DNA of 64,000 nucleotides from JADLHS01 sp964561105 (GCA_964561105.1 CAZLOH010000011.1:1-64000), one strand, 5' to 3'. Counted from the stretch's first letter, positions 35,374 through 43,887 are shown. The notes: generated from the sequence alone by a model not told the origin. Program-made: numbers and translations.

Positions 35374-36075
35374 TCATGGTCGCCCGACCGGTTTGAACAA
35401 GCCCAGCACAGAGATGCCGTGATAGGGGAAAAGCTTTCGGAAGATTCCGGTCTCCAACCAGATTGTGGCTTTGGTGCCCAGCAATCTCTGGGAGACGTTG
35501 CTCAAGAGCGGAAGCTGGGTTGCGTCCGTGCCCCATTCCACCAATTTGAGGCCGCAATGATTTTCCGCCAGATTCAGCAGATGCCAGTGATCCCAGGATT
35601 GGAGATGGCCTTCGTTCACGCCGCGCAGGTCGAAGGTGCGGGTAAAGGTCCGGTGCAAGTAACGCAGGTTGGGGACGGCGATCACGACGTACGACCGCGC
35701 CATCCGAGCCAGCGCACCGAGCACGGCTTTGGGACTATCCACATGTTCCAAGACATGAAAGCAAGTGATCACATCAAAACTCTTCGGACCGAACTGGGCC
35801 AGCGGATCGGCCACATCCAGAACGCAGCTTTCACCAAAGCGAGCGGCCAGGGCGACGCATTTTGGATCCAGGTCCGTGCCTTTGACCATGAAGCCGGCCT
35901 GGGCGGCGAAATTGAGACACTCGCCGCGACCACAGCCATAATCCAGCAGGGACTTCCCTTTGGGATCGCAGTGTTTCAACAACAGTTCGAGACCGCGATG
36001 CTTCCACAAGGTTTCGTAAAAATGAAAACGATCCGATTTTTCATCAATCTCGTAGGGCAGATGGCGGATGCTCAT
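35374..36075 (-). CDS. Class I SAM-dependent methyltransferase
   Basis: A 233-residue protein. SAM-binding motif I is SLLDYGCGRGECLNFAAQAG; motif II GTDLDP; then FDVITCFHVLEHVDSPKAVL, typical of Methyltransf_11/23 (UbiG/COQ5-like) enzymes. The start overlaps the stop of the glycosyltransferase by four bases, so it is translationally coupled and probably methylates the sugar or lipid carrier of the same surface polysaccharide. Soluble; no signal peptide. Confidence 0.88.
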   Translation of the reverse strand: MSIRHLPYEIDEKSDRFHFYETLWKHRGLELLLKHCDPKGKSLLDYGCGRGECLNFAAQAGFMVKGTDLDPKCVALAARFGESCVLDVADPLAQFGPKSFDVITCFHVLEHVDSPKAVLGALARMARSYVVIAVPNLRYLHRTFTRTFDLRGVNEGHLQSWDHWHLLNLAENHCGLKLVEWGTDATQLPLLSNVSQRLLGTKATIWLETGIFRKLFPYHGISVLGLFKPVGRP

Positions 36076-37235
36076 AAGCTTGCTTTTGGGAGTCGGCGTT
36101 CGTATTCCGCCAGCAGCCGGTCGCCGTAATCCTGCCAGGTGTTGCGGCGGGCGCCGGTTTCAAAGGCGGCTTCACCCATGCGTTGATTCAATTCCGGCGT
36201 CGTGGCGACTTTGAACATCGCGTCGGCGAGCGCATCAATCTGGCGCGCCGGCACCAGGAATCCTTCCCGACCATCTTGGACGAGCGTGCTGGCGCCGCTT
36301 TCGGGTGTGGCGATTATCGGCAGACCCGCGCCCATGGCCTCGGAGAGCACGCGGGCAAAACCTTCTTCGACCGAGGCCAGCACGAACGCTGTAGCGGTCG
36401 GCAAGAGCTCGGCCAGTTTCGGATGCGACAGATTTTCGATGTGCTGAAATTTTCCCCGCCACCGGGGCCACTCCCGGCGGAAATCACATTTCACGTCACC
36501 CACGCAAATCAATTCCGCAGCGGGCAACCGCGCCTTGACCTTTTCAAAGGCGCGGAACAGGTATTGATGACCCTTGCGCAGGCAGATGGTGCCCACGCAG
36601 ACAAATCGCGGTTGCGCCGGGAGACGCTCCCGCTTCTGGAAGATCGCGGTGTTGACTCCGAACGGGCTGACAAAGCACTTCGACTCCGGAATGCCGTTCT
36701 GCACCATCGTGTCCCGGACAAAATTGGACGGACACAGTACCACGTCGGCGCGCTCCAGTTCCTGATTCATCCGGCGGAAAATGTGGCGTGGCAACGGGAC
36801 GTTTTCACCCGGACACCAAAGATCACATTCCCGCTGCCAGTAGCCGTAAAGCGTGGTCGGATGGGAATTGGCGCAATCGGCCACCTTCAAAGCGCCGACA
36901 GCATCGGCGCGATTGAAGGCTTCGGTGCATAAACCCGTGATGCCCTGAATGACGTCATACTTGGGACAGTGAGGCGACCGCAAGCGCGACCGCACCCAGC
37001 GTTCATACACCCACTGAAATGAGTACGTAGCCCGCTCGCACCAACGCTGGGACGCCAGGTGATAGAACGGTTTCATCAACAGATGATAGGGCCAGCAGCG
37101 CACGAATTCGTTCGCGGGCAGTTGGGAGGAATTCCGGTCGGCCATCCAAAGTCCGGCCAGCGCCCGGCGATTGGAAAACGCCTTGGCGGTGTTGTCCAGA
37201 TACCAAACGCGCGTGGCCGTGAGCAGAACTTGCAT
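36072..37235 (-). CDS. GT4-family glycosyltransferase
   Basis: A 387-residue GT-B enzyme. The C-terminal half has FVCVGTICLRKGHQYLFRAF, then FVLASVEEGFARVLSEAMGA and GLPIIATPESGASTLVQDGR, the EX7E-type donor-binding signature of Glycos_transf_1 (E in VEEGFARVLSEAMG). The N-terminal acceptor half is divergent. It adds a sugar from a nucleotide donor, probably to a lipid-linked polysaccharide. It follows the 50-residue microprotein by 3 nt and overlaps the methyltransferase gene. Confidence 0.9.
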   Translation of the reverse strand: MQVLLTATRVWYLDNTAKAFSNRRALAGLWMADRNSSQLPANEFVRCWPYHLLMKPFYHLASQRWCERATYSFQWVYERWVRSRLRSPHCPKYDVIQGITGLCTEAFNRADAVGALKVADCANSHPTTLYGYWQRECDLWCPGENVPLPRHIFRRMNQELERADVVLCPSNFVRDTMVQNGIPESKCFVSPFGVNTAIFQKRERLPAQPRFVCVGTICLRKGHQYLFRAFEKVKARLPAAELICVGDVKCDFRREWPRWRGKFQHIENLSHPKLAELLPTATAFVLASVEEGFARVLSEAMGAGLPIIATPESGASTLVQDGREGFLVPARQIDALADAMFKVATTPELNQRMGEAAFETGARRNTWQDYGDRLLAEYERRLPKASL

Positions 37236-37238
37236 GAC

Positions 37239-37391
37239 TCAAAAATCTGGTCGGTCCATCAACCCGGCCACAACCAACCTGAGTCCGCAGGAGCAGCACG
37301 GCCTGGGCAAGAATGTGAGGGCGACGCGCATCCCGTTGCACAGACGGCAGGCCGGCAGTCGCACGAGAATTTCTGGGGGAAGAGTTGTCAT
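37239..37391 (-). CDS. 50-residue Cys-rich microprotein
   Basis: A small gene inside the polysaccharide string. ATG 37391 overlaps the FkbM gene's TGA (ATGA), and its TGA at 37239-37241 is 3 nt before the glycosyltransferase ATG. It encodes 50 residues with CRLCNGM and PCCSCGLR, two CxxC-type knuckles that could form a zinc ribbon, separated by a short hydrophobic stretch (VALTFLP). The perfect tiling between two real genes is the main evidence that it is translated. Function unknown; perhaps a metal-binding partner of the adjacent enzymes. Confidence 0.6.
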   Translation of the reverse strand: MTTLPPEILVRLPACRLCNGMRVALTFLPRPCCSCGLRLVVAGLMDRPDF

Positions 37392-38140
37392 GGCTGCGTC
37401 GGTGACGACCGATCCATCAGCCCGCGCGCGGGCATGATGAAGTGCCGGTACGTGAGCATTGCCAGTCGCTCCGTCAATTTCCACGGGAGTCGGTTGGGCT
37501 TCAAGAACAGCACATCCGTGCAAAGCCGGTCCATGACAAATGTTCGGAAGCCGAGCCGCTCCAACCGCCCACTGATGGCCCGGACACTGGCGACTGAGTG
37601 CGTCGGAAGCGCCGCGCTGACGTGGAACTCGACGGTTATCTGGTTGATGCGGGCGAGCGTGGCGTCGGTTGCCAGCTCCAACATTTGAAATTCCGCGCTT
37701 TCAATATCCACCTTCAACAAATCCACCGTTGTGAGCTTGTGTTGCGTGAGCAGCGAATCCAGCGTGACGCCGGTCACGGCCACGGGCTTCAGTCCACCCG
37801 TCGAGGGCGCAACGGCTTCAAACACCGAACTGGATTCTGGATTGTCCGAGAGATGGAAAATCACCGGCGCATTTTCCCGATGAATCGCCAGGTTCAAAAA
37901 CGTCACGCGAGGCAAGTCGGGCAGGGTCGCATACAGATCCGGATTGGCCTCCAGCCCCAAAACGGAGCAGCTGAATCGAGTGGTCATTAACTGCGAAAAC
38001 TCTCCCCGGTGCGCCCCGAGGTCAACCACCCAGGAGTTGGGGCCGAGCGACCCCGGATAAAAGTGATGTCCTCGCACGGTCACGAAGCCGGCCGTGCGCG
38101 CGATGAGCATTACGAAATTTGACCAGAGTTTCTGCAACAT
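37388..38140 (-). CDS. FkbM-family methyltransferase
   Basis: A 250-residue SAM-dependent methyltransferase. WVVDLGAHRGEFSQLM is motif I, CSVLGLEANPDLYATLP motif II, and VDLLKVDIESAEFQMLE the diagnostic FkbM segment. Such enzymes O-methylate sugars in exopolysaccharides and LPS. It lies between a flippase (28 bp upstream) and the microprotein (4-bp overlap), consistent with a surface-polysaccharide operon. Confidence 0.9.
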   Translation of the reverse strand: MLQKLWSNFVMLIARTAGFVTVRGHHFYPGSLGPNSWVVDLGAHRGEFSQLMTTRFSCSVLGLEANPDLYATLPDLPRVTFLNLAIHRENAPVIFHLSDNPESSSVFEAVAPSTGGLKPVAVTGVTLDSLLTQHKLTTVDLLKVDIESAEFQMLELATDATLARINQITVEFHVSAALPTHSVASVRAISGRLERLGFRTFVMDRLCTDVLFLKPNRLPWKLTERLAMLTYRHFIMPARGLMDRSSPTQP

Positions 38141-38168
38141 TCAGTTGTTCCAAAAAAATCGGCATCCC

Positions 38169-39704
38169 TCACCGCGCGAACCATCGCGCCTTGACCTGCC
38201 CGAGCTTCACCAGCCCCTCCTGTCGGAGGTGGGCCGGCAACCCAATCGTCCAGAGACATCCCGCCGCGATGGTTCCCATGACAATCCCGCCGACCAGCAA
38301 CTGCGGCACGGCGGCCAGGGCATGAGTCAAAAACCAGATACCGCTGGCCACGCCGATGACGCAAAGGAATACAAGCGCCGGCGGGCGCAGCCAATGTAAA
38401 AGAATCTCGCGAACGGTGATGCCGAAGTATTTTGCGCTCCGCCGGGTGCCATAGACTCCGCTGAACAACAGGTTGGTCAGAATGCCACCCAGGATGACGC
38501 CCATCAGCCCGAGCTGCGGCGCCAGGATCAGGCCCAGCGCGACAAAGGCCACGCCTTCGGCGAAATAGATGTATTTCATCGCGCCCACCTGTTTGGTCAT
38601 GACCGCCAGGCCAATATGGCAGCGCGTGCTGGTATAGACGACCAGGGAGCAGGCCATCAGGATGTCATCTTCAATCGGCCAGGAAAGTTTGCCTTGCGTC
38701 CAGAGGTGCAGAAAAGCGCGATTGCACAGCGCCATGGTCACCCCAATGGCCGCGCCGGCCGAACCGCTGAGGACAATCAAATCCCGAAACCGGGACTGCA
38801 ACCGTGCTTTCTCGCCGCGTACCATCATCTCCGAAAACGCGGCCGTGGAGAAATCGAGCAACCGATAGACCAGTTGCTGCGCCAGCATGAATAATTTGGT
38901 GGCCACGCCCCAGATTGCAACCGCTTCGAGTCCGAGGGTTCGCGAAATCACCGGCGCCTGGCTGGCGGAGATTAATTGCTGGCCAATTGAAACCAGGAAC
39001 ATGTCAGCGCCATAGAAGAACAGGGTTTTGAACGTGGTGCGATTGGGCCGACCCCAACGGCCCCGGGTGGGAAACAGCCGTCGCCGGGCGGTTTGCCAAA
39101 AAGTGAAGCCGCCGCCGAACACGATGCCCGCTCCCGCCCCCACCAGCAAACTGTACAATTTCAGCCCGGATTCGAATCCAGCCCAGAGCGCCGCCAAACC
39201 CACCAGCAAACCGCCGAGGTTGGCATAATTGCAGAGGTCATAGCGTTGATGGGCTTGAAGGATGAAGGCGAAGATGCGCGTGACAAAGGCCACCGCCACC
39301 AAGACACATTGCCAGATGATTAGCAGCCGGAAGTCGTGCCAGTGAGCCACCGGCACATCCATCCACAGCGGCAGCCAGTAACTGATTAAGCCGCCAACCA
39401 CCGCCATCAATGCACCCTGCACCAACAGCACCAAGAAGCCGGTCTGGATGACGGCGCCATAGGCTGTGGAGTCGGCATCGTCCTTGTGGTCAATCAGGAT
39501 ACGCGCCACGGCACCGGACATGCCCAGATCAATCACAATCTGATTGAAGTTGCATACCTGCGTGACGAGCATCCACAAGCCAAACTCTTCCGTGGACAAA
39601 TAATGCAACGCCAGCGGCACCGAGACCAGGGTGTACAGAATGTTCGCCGCCAGCAGCGCGTAGCCGGAGACCAGCGAATGGGCGAATCGTTTGAGCCGTG
39701 ACAT
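38169..39704 (-). CDS. Polysaccharide flippase (Wzx-like MOP family)
   Basis: A 511-residue integral membrane protein with about 12-14 hydrophobic helices. It begins with a helix pattern typical of oligosaccharide flippases (VSGYALLAANILYTLVSVPL, HYLSTEEFGLWMLVTQVCNF). It would move lipid-linked oligosaccharide units across the inner membrane. It is the first gene of the minus-strand string and so defines its promoter side. Surface polysaccharide and PEP-CTERM proteins are usually found in the same organisms. Confidence 0.88.
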   Translation of the reverse strand: MSRLKRFAHSLVSGYALLAANILYTLVSVPLALHYLSTEEFGLWMLVTQVCNFNQIVIDLGMSGAVARILIDHKDDADSTAYGAVIQTGFLVLLVQGALMAVVGGLISYWLPLWMDVPVAHWHDFRLLIIWQCVLVAVAFVTRIFAFILQAHQRYDLCNYANLGGLLVGLAALWAGFESGLKLYSLLVGAGAGIVFGGGFTFWQTARRRLFPTRGRWGRPNRTTFKTLFFYGADMFLVSIGQQLISASQAPVISRTLGLEAVAIWGVATKLFMLAQQLVYRLLDFSTAAFSEMMVRGEKARLQSRFRDLIVLSGSAGAAIGVTMALCNRAFLHLWTQGKLSWPIEDDILMACSLVVYTSTRCHIGLAVMTKQVGAMKYIYFAEGVAFVALGLILAPQLGLMGVILGGILTNLLFSGVYGTRRSAKYFGITVREILLHWLRPPALVFLCVIGVASGIWFLTHALAAVPQLLVGGIVMGTIAAGCLWTIGLPAHLRQEGLVKLGQVKARWFAR

Positions 39705-40054
39705 TTATTGCGTCCAATGGTTCTCCCCGGCCCTTGACCTAAACCGGGAACCACCTCGATTGAGTAGTGCGTGGTTGACCATTTTGCGCGCCACTCTGCT
39801 CAAGCATTTTGCCAAAATGTGCGTCCTGTCGGAGAAGCAACGGACGACCCGGGAGGGGTTCTCCGGGCTGATCTGGATAGCCAACACGTCGAAACATTTT
39901 TGCGGGCGCTCGCCATTCACCTTTCCTGCTTCCATATTAACGAGGTGCGAACTAGGCTACAACTTAGAACGGTTCGAGCCGGGACGTTGCTTCCGGTTCA
40001 GAAAGCGCAACCCGATGCGCTGCGATTTGCCGAGCGTTAAACCAAAGATTCATC
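39705..40054. other. Divergent intergenic region, flippase / preA-like
   Basis: About 350 bp with no convincing gene. The short frames over it are shadows. It must carry promoters for the flippase operon (minus) and the dehydrogenase (plus). AT content rises around 39890-39970, but I could not pick a clear -35/-10 pair. Confidence 0.45.
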
Positions 40055-41179
40055 ATGCCCACCCTCGCCACCACGGTTGACGGCCTCAAGCTTCCCAATC
40101 CCTTTGTGATCGCTTCCGGCCCGCCCGGCACCAACTTGAACGTCATCAACAAAGCCTTCACGGAAGGCTGGGGCGCGGTCATCGCTAAAACCGTGAGCCT
40201 CGATGCCTCCAAGATCGTCAACGTCTCGCCGCGTTACGGGAAGTTACATTCCGCCGACGGCCGGGAAGTCATCGGGTGGGAGAACATCGAGTTAATCAGC
40301 GATCGTCCGTTCGAGATCTGGGAGGACGAATTCAAAAAATGCAAAGATCAATTTCCGGACCGGGTGCTCATCGCTTCGGTCATGGAGGAATACCGGCAGG
40401 ACGCCTGGATTGAAATCATCGAGCGCTGCCAGGCCTGCGGCGTGGACGCATTTGAACTCAACCTCTCCTGCCCGCACGGTCTGCCCGAACGCCGGATGGG
40501 CGCGGCCATGGGCGAGGACCCCGATATGCTCCGGGAAGTCGTCGGCTGGGTGATGCGAGTGGCGAAAAAACCCGTATGGGCCAAGCTGACGCCGAACGTC
40601 ACGCGCATCGAAGACCCCAGCCGCGCCGCCCTCCAATCCGGCGTGGGCGGCATCAGCGCCATCAACACCATTCGCTGCGTCGTCGGCGTGAACCTCGACA
40701 CGCTGCGCCCCGAACCGACTGTGGAAGGTTACTCGACGCCGGGCGGCTACTCCTCAAAAGCGATCAAGCCAATCGCGTTGCGCATGGTGATGGAAATCGC
40801 CCAGCTCATCCGTCAGGAATTTCCCGGTCGCTCGCTCTCGGCCATCGGCGGAGTCGAGTCCGGCCAGGACGCCGCGGAATACATTTTGTTGGGGGCCGAC
40901 ACCGTGCAGGCCTGCACCGGCGTGATGAAGTTCGGTTACGGACACGTCCAGCCGATGTGTGAACAACTGCTGGCCTTCATGGCGCAACACCGGTTCGAGA
41001 CGCTGGCTGATTTCAAGGGCAAAAGTCTCGGCTATTTTACCACACATTCCGAACTCGTCAGACGTCAGGCCGAGCGCAAGGCCGCCCAGAAGGCCGTCGC
41101 ACCCGGAAAAGCGGTGCCGGCCGATGGCGAATGGACCGGGGAAGAATTTGTCAAACAGTCCTCTGCCCTGGCGCGGTGA
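40055..41179 (+). CDS. preA: Dihydropyrimidine dehydrogenase PreA-like / dihydroorotate dehydrogenase family
   Basis: A 374-residue FMN TIM-barrel protein. LPNPFVIASGPPGTNLNVIN starts the fold; FELNLSCPHGLPERRMGAAM carries the catalytic Cys; AINTIRCVVGVNLDTL and LSAIGGVESGQDAAEYILLG complete it. These are PreA-type rather than PyrD-type motifs. Standard PreA has a C-terminal ferredoxin domain with two 4Fe-4S clusters. Here the tail is KAVAPGKAVPADGEWTGEEF with no cysteine motif, and the partner PreT gene is absent. It may use another electron donor or a separate ferredoxin. Confidence 0.82.
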   Translation: MPTLATTVDGLKLPNPFVIASGPPGTNLNVINKAFTEGWGAVIAKTVSLDASKIVNVSPRYGKLHSADGREVIGWENIELISDRPFEIWEDEFKKCKDQFPDRVLIASVMEEYRQDAWIEIIERCQACGVDAFELNLSCPHGLPERRMGAAMGEDPDMLREVVGWVMRVAKKPVWAKLTPNVTRIEDPSRAALQSGVGGISAINTIRCVVGVNLDTLRPEPTVEGYSTPGGYSSKAIKPIALRMVMEIAQLIRQEFPGRSLSAIGGVESGQDAAEYILLGADTVQACTGVMKFGYGHVQPMCEQLLAFMAQHRFETLADFKGKSLGYFTTHSELVRRQAERKAAQKAVAPGKAVPADGEWTGEEFVKQSSALAR

Positions 41180-41364
41180 ATCCCAGGTTACGGTAACGTC
41201 ACGCCTATCATCACACGCGTTTCCCGGCGCCGACCCAAATGAGCCACGCTTCGGCGAATTACCTCTGGCGGACCTGGGGGAGGCGGAATTTTGCGCACAA
41301 CAGAAAGTGACAACCCGCCGCTCGTTCGGCTAAGGTGGCAACGCCATCGGGCAACGATTGTTTC

Positions 41365-41763
41365 ATGGATTGGATTCGCAGCAACTACGTGGTAAGCGAC
41401 GACAAGCGCCGGCTGACAGTTCCGGCCGTGATGGCGTTGCTCAAGCAATCCTACTGGGCCCGGGATCACTCGGCCGAAAAGGTGCAGAAAATGATCGCAA
41501 ACTCAGTCTGCCTCGGACTGTACGGCGAAAGCCAGTTGCTGGGCTTCACGCGGGTGGTCACGGACAAGGTTACGTTTGCCTGGATCACGGATTTCATCAT
41601 TGAGGAAAATCATCGCGGACAGGAACTCGGCAGTTGGCTGATGGGCTGCCTCCTCGAACATCCGGACCTGGCGGACACCTCCAAAGGGCTGGGCACGCAA
41701 AATGCCGAGGAGTTCTTCATCAAGTTCGGCTTCACACATTCCAGCCACGTGCTCACCATGTGA
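41365..41763 (+). CDS. GNAT-family acetyltransferase
   Basis: A 132-residue protein beginning MDWIRSNYVVSDDKRRLTVP. The acetyl-CoA-binding region is ITDFIIEENHRGQELGSWLM, a variant of the Q/RxxGxG/A loop, and the protein ends SKGLGTQNAEEFFIKFGFTH. It transfers an acetyl group to an unknown amine. ATG 41365 was chosen over an in-frame GTG 30 nt upstream because the family starts here. It is a single gene between preA and nuo. Confidence 0.87.
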   Translation: MDWIRSNYVVSDDKRRLTVPAVMALLKQSYWARDHSAEKVQKMIANSVCLGLYGESQLLGFTRVVTDKVTFAWITDFIIEENHRGQELGSWLMGCLLEHPDLADTSKGLGTQNAEEFFIKFGFTHSSHVLTM

Positions 41764-41885
41764 GCGGCTTCCGGTAAAACTTTTTTCTTCGCTGCCGAGG
41801 GAAAACTCCCTCCACCGCAGCTCTCACAAGTCTGCGCTCATCGGCACCACCGGGGTGACTTTGTGAAAAAAATCACGAAACCGGC

Positions 41886-41914
41886 TTGCCCGCCCCATCA
41901 CCACCGGTTACGCT
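41886..41914 (+). promoter_or_regulatory. Candidate nuo promoter
   Basis: TTGCCC (41886-41891) and TACGCT (41909-41914) are 17 bp apart, 33 bp before the nuoB ATG. The match to the sigma-70 consensus is only partial, so this is a suggestion by position. Confidence 0.25.
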
Positions 41915-41946
41915 ACTTTGCGACGCCAGACCACGGCGTGGTTCCC

Positions 41947-42474
41947 ATGAGTCAAACCACCGAAATCGGCTACGACCGGAACATTGAAGGCGACGTCATT
42001 CACACCCGCGTGGATGCCGCCATCAATTGGTTTCGCAAGAATTCCATCTGGCCCATGCCCATGGGCTTGGCATGCTGCGCCATCGAATTGATGGCCACGG
42101 GTGCAAGTCGCTTCGATATTTCCCGGTTCGGCATGGAGGTCATGCGGTTTTCACCCCGGCAATCCGATTGCATGGTCGTGGCCGGAACGGTCACTTACAA
42201 GATGGCCATGTCGGTGAAGCGCATTTACGACCAGATGGCCGAGCCGAAATGGGTCATCGCGATGGGCGCCTGCGCCTCGACCGGCGGCATGTATCGCAGC
42301 TATTCCGTGTTGCAGGGCGTGGACCACATTTTGCCGGTGGACGTTTATGTGGCGGGCTGTCCGCCCCGGCCGGAAGCGCTGCTTGACGCGCTGATGAAAC
42401 TGCAAAACAAGGTTCAACGCGAACCGCTGCTGGCCACGTTGAAGAAACCCGGCCCGGCGCTGGCCAAGACCTGA
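41947..42474 (+). CDS. nuoB: NADH-quinone oxidoreductase subunit B
   Basis: This 175-residue subunit of complex I holds cluster N2, the last iron-sulfur centre before quinone. Ligands are visible: the tandem Cys in MGLACCAIELMATG, the Cys in MGACASTGGMY and the Cys in AGCPPRPEALLDALM. It is the first gene of the operon. No nuoA precedes it: only 183 bp separate it from the acetyltransferase gene. An upstream frame extension to 41863 lacks homology. Confidence 0.96.
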   Translation: MSQTTEIGYDRNIEGDVIHTRVDAAINWFRKNSIWPMPMGLACCAIELMATGASRFDISRFGMEVMRFSPRQSDCMVVAGTVTYKMAMSVKRIYDQMAEPKWVIAMGACASTGGMYRSYSVLQGVDHILPVDVYVAGCPPRPEALLDALMKLQNKVQREPLLATLKKPGPALAKT

Positions 42475-42480
42475 TTTTTT

Positions 42481-42624
42481 AACCACGGATGAACACGGAT
42501 AAACACGGATTCCGAGAAATTTTTGTAGCAGCCGGGGTAACGAGGCTCAAATCGAACGGAAATCAGAGCCTCCTCACGTTGGCCGCTACATTTTATCCGT
42601 GTCCATCGGTGTCCATCCGTGGTT
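42481..42624. repeat. ACCACGGATGAACACGGAT palindrome, nuoB/nuoC gap
   Basis: The arms AACCACGGATGAACACGGAT (left) and its near-complement ending CCATCCGTGGTT (right) flank a different palindrome nested inside (42524-42590). Similar outer arms are common interspersed repeats in such genomes (from memory). The right end lies 16 nt before the nuoC GTG. Confidence 0.8.
42524..42590. repeat. Nested TGTAGCAGCC palindrome
   Basis: TGTAGCAGCCGGGGTAACGA pairs with the downstream TCACGTTGGCCGCTACA. It belongs to the same family as the free-standing copy at 50337-50409 (TGTAGCAGCCGACGTGAGTC). Its position between the arms of another palindrome suggests one element inserted into another. Confidence 0.7.
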
Positions 42625-42640
42625 GCAACTTCTTTTCAAG

Positions 42641-43219
42641 GTGACTGCGCTCGATCTTGCCAAACAACTCAAAGCCAGGTTCGGAGATTTGATTTCCGCG
42701 TCAACCGAGTTTCGTGGCGAGGTTTCCTTGGAAATCTCCGATGCCGAACGCATCGTGGAGGTTTGCGCGTTCGCGAAGCAGGAACTCGGCTTCGATTACC
42801 TCGTTGACGTTTCGAGCATAGATAATTACGGCGAAGACCCGCGTTGGACGGTCGTTTATCACCTCTACGGCATCGCGCACAAACAATATCTCCGACTCCG
42901 CACGGGCGTGAGCGAAGAGAAGTCCGAGTTGCCGACGGTCACGGGCGTGTGGCGGACGGCGGATTGGCACGAGCGCGAGATTTACGACATGATGGGCGTC
43001 CGCTTTCGCGGGCATCCCGACCTGCGCCGCATCCTGATGTGGGAGGGTTATCCCTATTTTCCGTTGCGCAAAGATTTTCCGGTAACCGGCAAACCCACCG
43101 AAGTGCCGGAGGTGGCTTTTTCGAAGACCGCCCCGATCGAAGGCGGACCGTTCGTCACTACGCCCGGCGGCAAGGATTCAATTGCACGCGAGCCGCGCGT
43201 ACGGACGCCAGAGAACTGA
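42641..43219 (+). CDS. nuoC: NADH-quinone oxidoreductase subunit C
   Basis: A 192-residue peripheral-arm subunit of about the usual size. FDYLVDVSSIDNYGEDPRWT, GVWRTADWHEREIYDMMGVR (the 30-kDa signature) and HPDLRRILMWEGYPYFPLRK are conserved. The start chosen is GTG 42641 (VTALDLAKQL). The GTG at 42599 would begin inside the palindrome. There is no strong ribosome-binding site. The last ~44 codons are present again at 43757-43887 beyond the higBA cassette. Confidence 0.92.
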   Translation: MTALDLAKQLKARFGDLISASTEFRGEVSLEISDAERIVEVCAFAKQELGFDYLVDVSSIDNYGEDPRWTVVYHLYGIAHKQYLRLRTGVSEEKSELPTVTGVWRTADWHEREIYDMMGVRFRGHPDLRRILMWEGYPYFPLRKDFPVTGKPTEVPEVAFSKTAPIEGGPFVTTPGGKDSIAREPRVRTPEN

Positions 43220-43231
43220 TTGTGATGCGTC

Positions 43232-43510
43232 ATGCACATCATCACGCGAAAGCGGTTGAACGAATTTGCTGAAAAGCATCCGACGGCAACAAGCGGGCTG
43301 ACGCACTGGTATCGCGCGTTGAAGAAAAACAACCCGGCGAACTTTGCTGAACTCCGGCGCGTGTTTTCGCACGCGGATCAAGTCGGCGGGCTGACGGTGT
43401 TCAACATCGGTGGCAACAAGGCTCGCTTGGTGGCCGCGATTCATTACAATCGGCGCAAGATGTATATTCGTGCCGTGCTCACGCACGCCGAGTATGACGC
43501 CGGCAAATGA
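43232..43510 (+). CDS. higB: HigB-type mRNA interferase toxin
   Basis: A 92-residue RelE-superfamily toxin of the HigB family: MHIITRKRLNEFAEKHPTAT, HWYRALKKNNPANFAELRRV, FNIGGNKARLVAAIHYNRRK and a terminal YIRAVLTHAEYD. Such toxins cleave mRNA at the ribosome. The gene is 12 bp after the nuoC stop, inside the complex I operon, with its antitoxin gene next. It would be transcribed with nuo. Confidence 0.9.
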   Translation: MHIITRKRLNEFAEKHPTATSGLTHWYRALKKNNPANFAELRRVFSHADQVGGLTVFNIGGNKARLVAAIHYNRRKMYIRAVLTHAEYDAGK

Positions 43511-43525
43511 AAAAGAGAGATAGTT

Positions 43526-43750
43526 ATGTCAACCGCACAAATTGAAAAAGCGTTCGAGGCTTGGCCGAAAGTCGAGCCGACCTTGCGCGTGCCGCACAAC
43601 GAACGCGAATACCGCCAACTCGTCAAGCTGCTCGACCGCCTCGTGGATGAAGTGGGTGAAGACGAAGACCATCCGCTCGCTTCGCTGATGGAAGTTCTCG
43701 GCGTGCTCATTGAAAAGTACGAGGACGACAACGTGGCGGAATTGGCGTGA
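43526..43750 (+). CDS. higA: HigA-like antitoxin, short form
   Basis: A 74-residue acidic protein following higB by 15 bp: MSTAQIEKAFEAWPKVEPTL, then LVKLLDRLVDEVGEDEDHPL and MEVLGVLIEKYEDDNVAELA. This is the conserved acidic part of HigA-family antitoxins that pair with HigB. No HTH domain follows, so autoregulation by DNA binding is unlikely; expression may simply be set by the nuo transcript. The short form may be a truncated antitoxin. Confidence 0.85.
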   Translation: MSTAQIEKAFEAWPKVEPTLRVPHNEREYRQLVKLLDRLVDEVGEDEDHPLASLMEVLGVLIEKYEDDNVAELA

Positions 43751-43756
43751 GTATTA

Positions 43757-43887
43757 TGAGGCAAAAGGCCAACGCCAACCGCCGAGTTCAGCAAACCCTC
43801 GGCCATCGAAGCGGCCTGTTCGCCACTGCGCCCGGCGGCAAAGATTCGATTGAGCGCGAGCCGCGCGTACGGACGCCGGAGAACTGA
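43757..43887 (+). pseudogene. Second, partial nuoC 3' end
   Basis: The bases from about 43829 to 43889 match the nuoC end (43161-43221) with about five differences in 61, ending in the same RVRTPEN and stop. Further upstream the homology continues with indels: GKRPTPTAEFSKPSAIEAA in one frame parallels GKPTEVPEVAFSKTAPIEGG of NuoC. The variant residues (SIEREPRV versus SIAREPRV) suggest a divergent donor or an older copy. It cannot encode a functional NuoC. It shows the higBA cassette sits between two nuoC ends. Confidence 0.82.
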
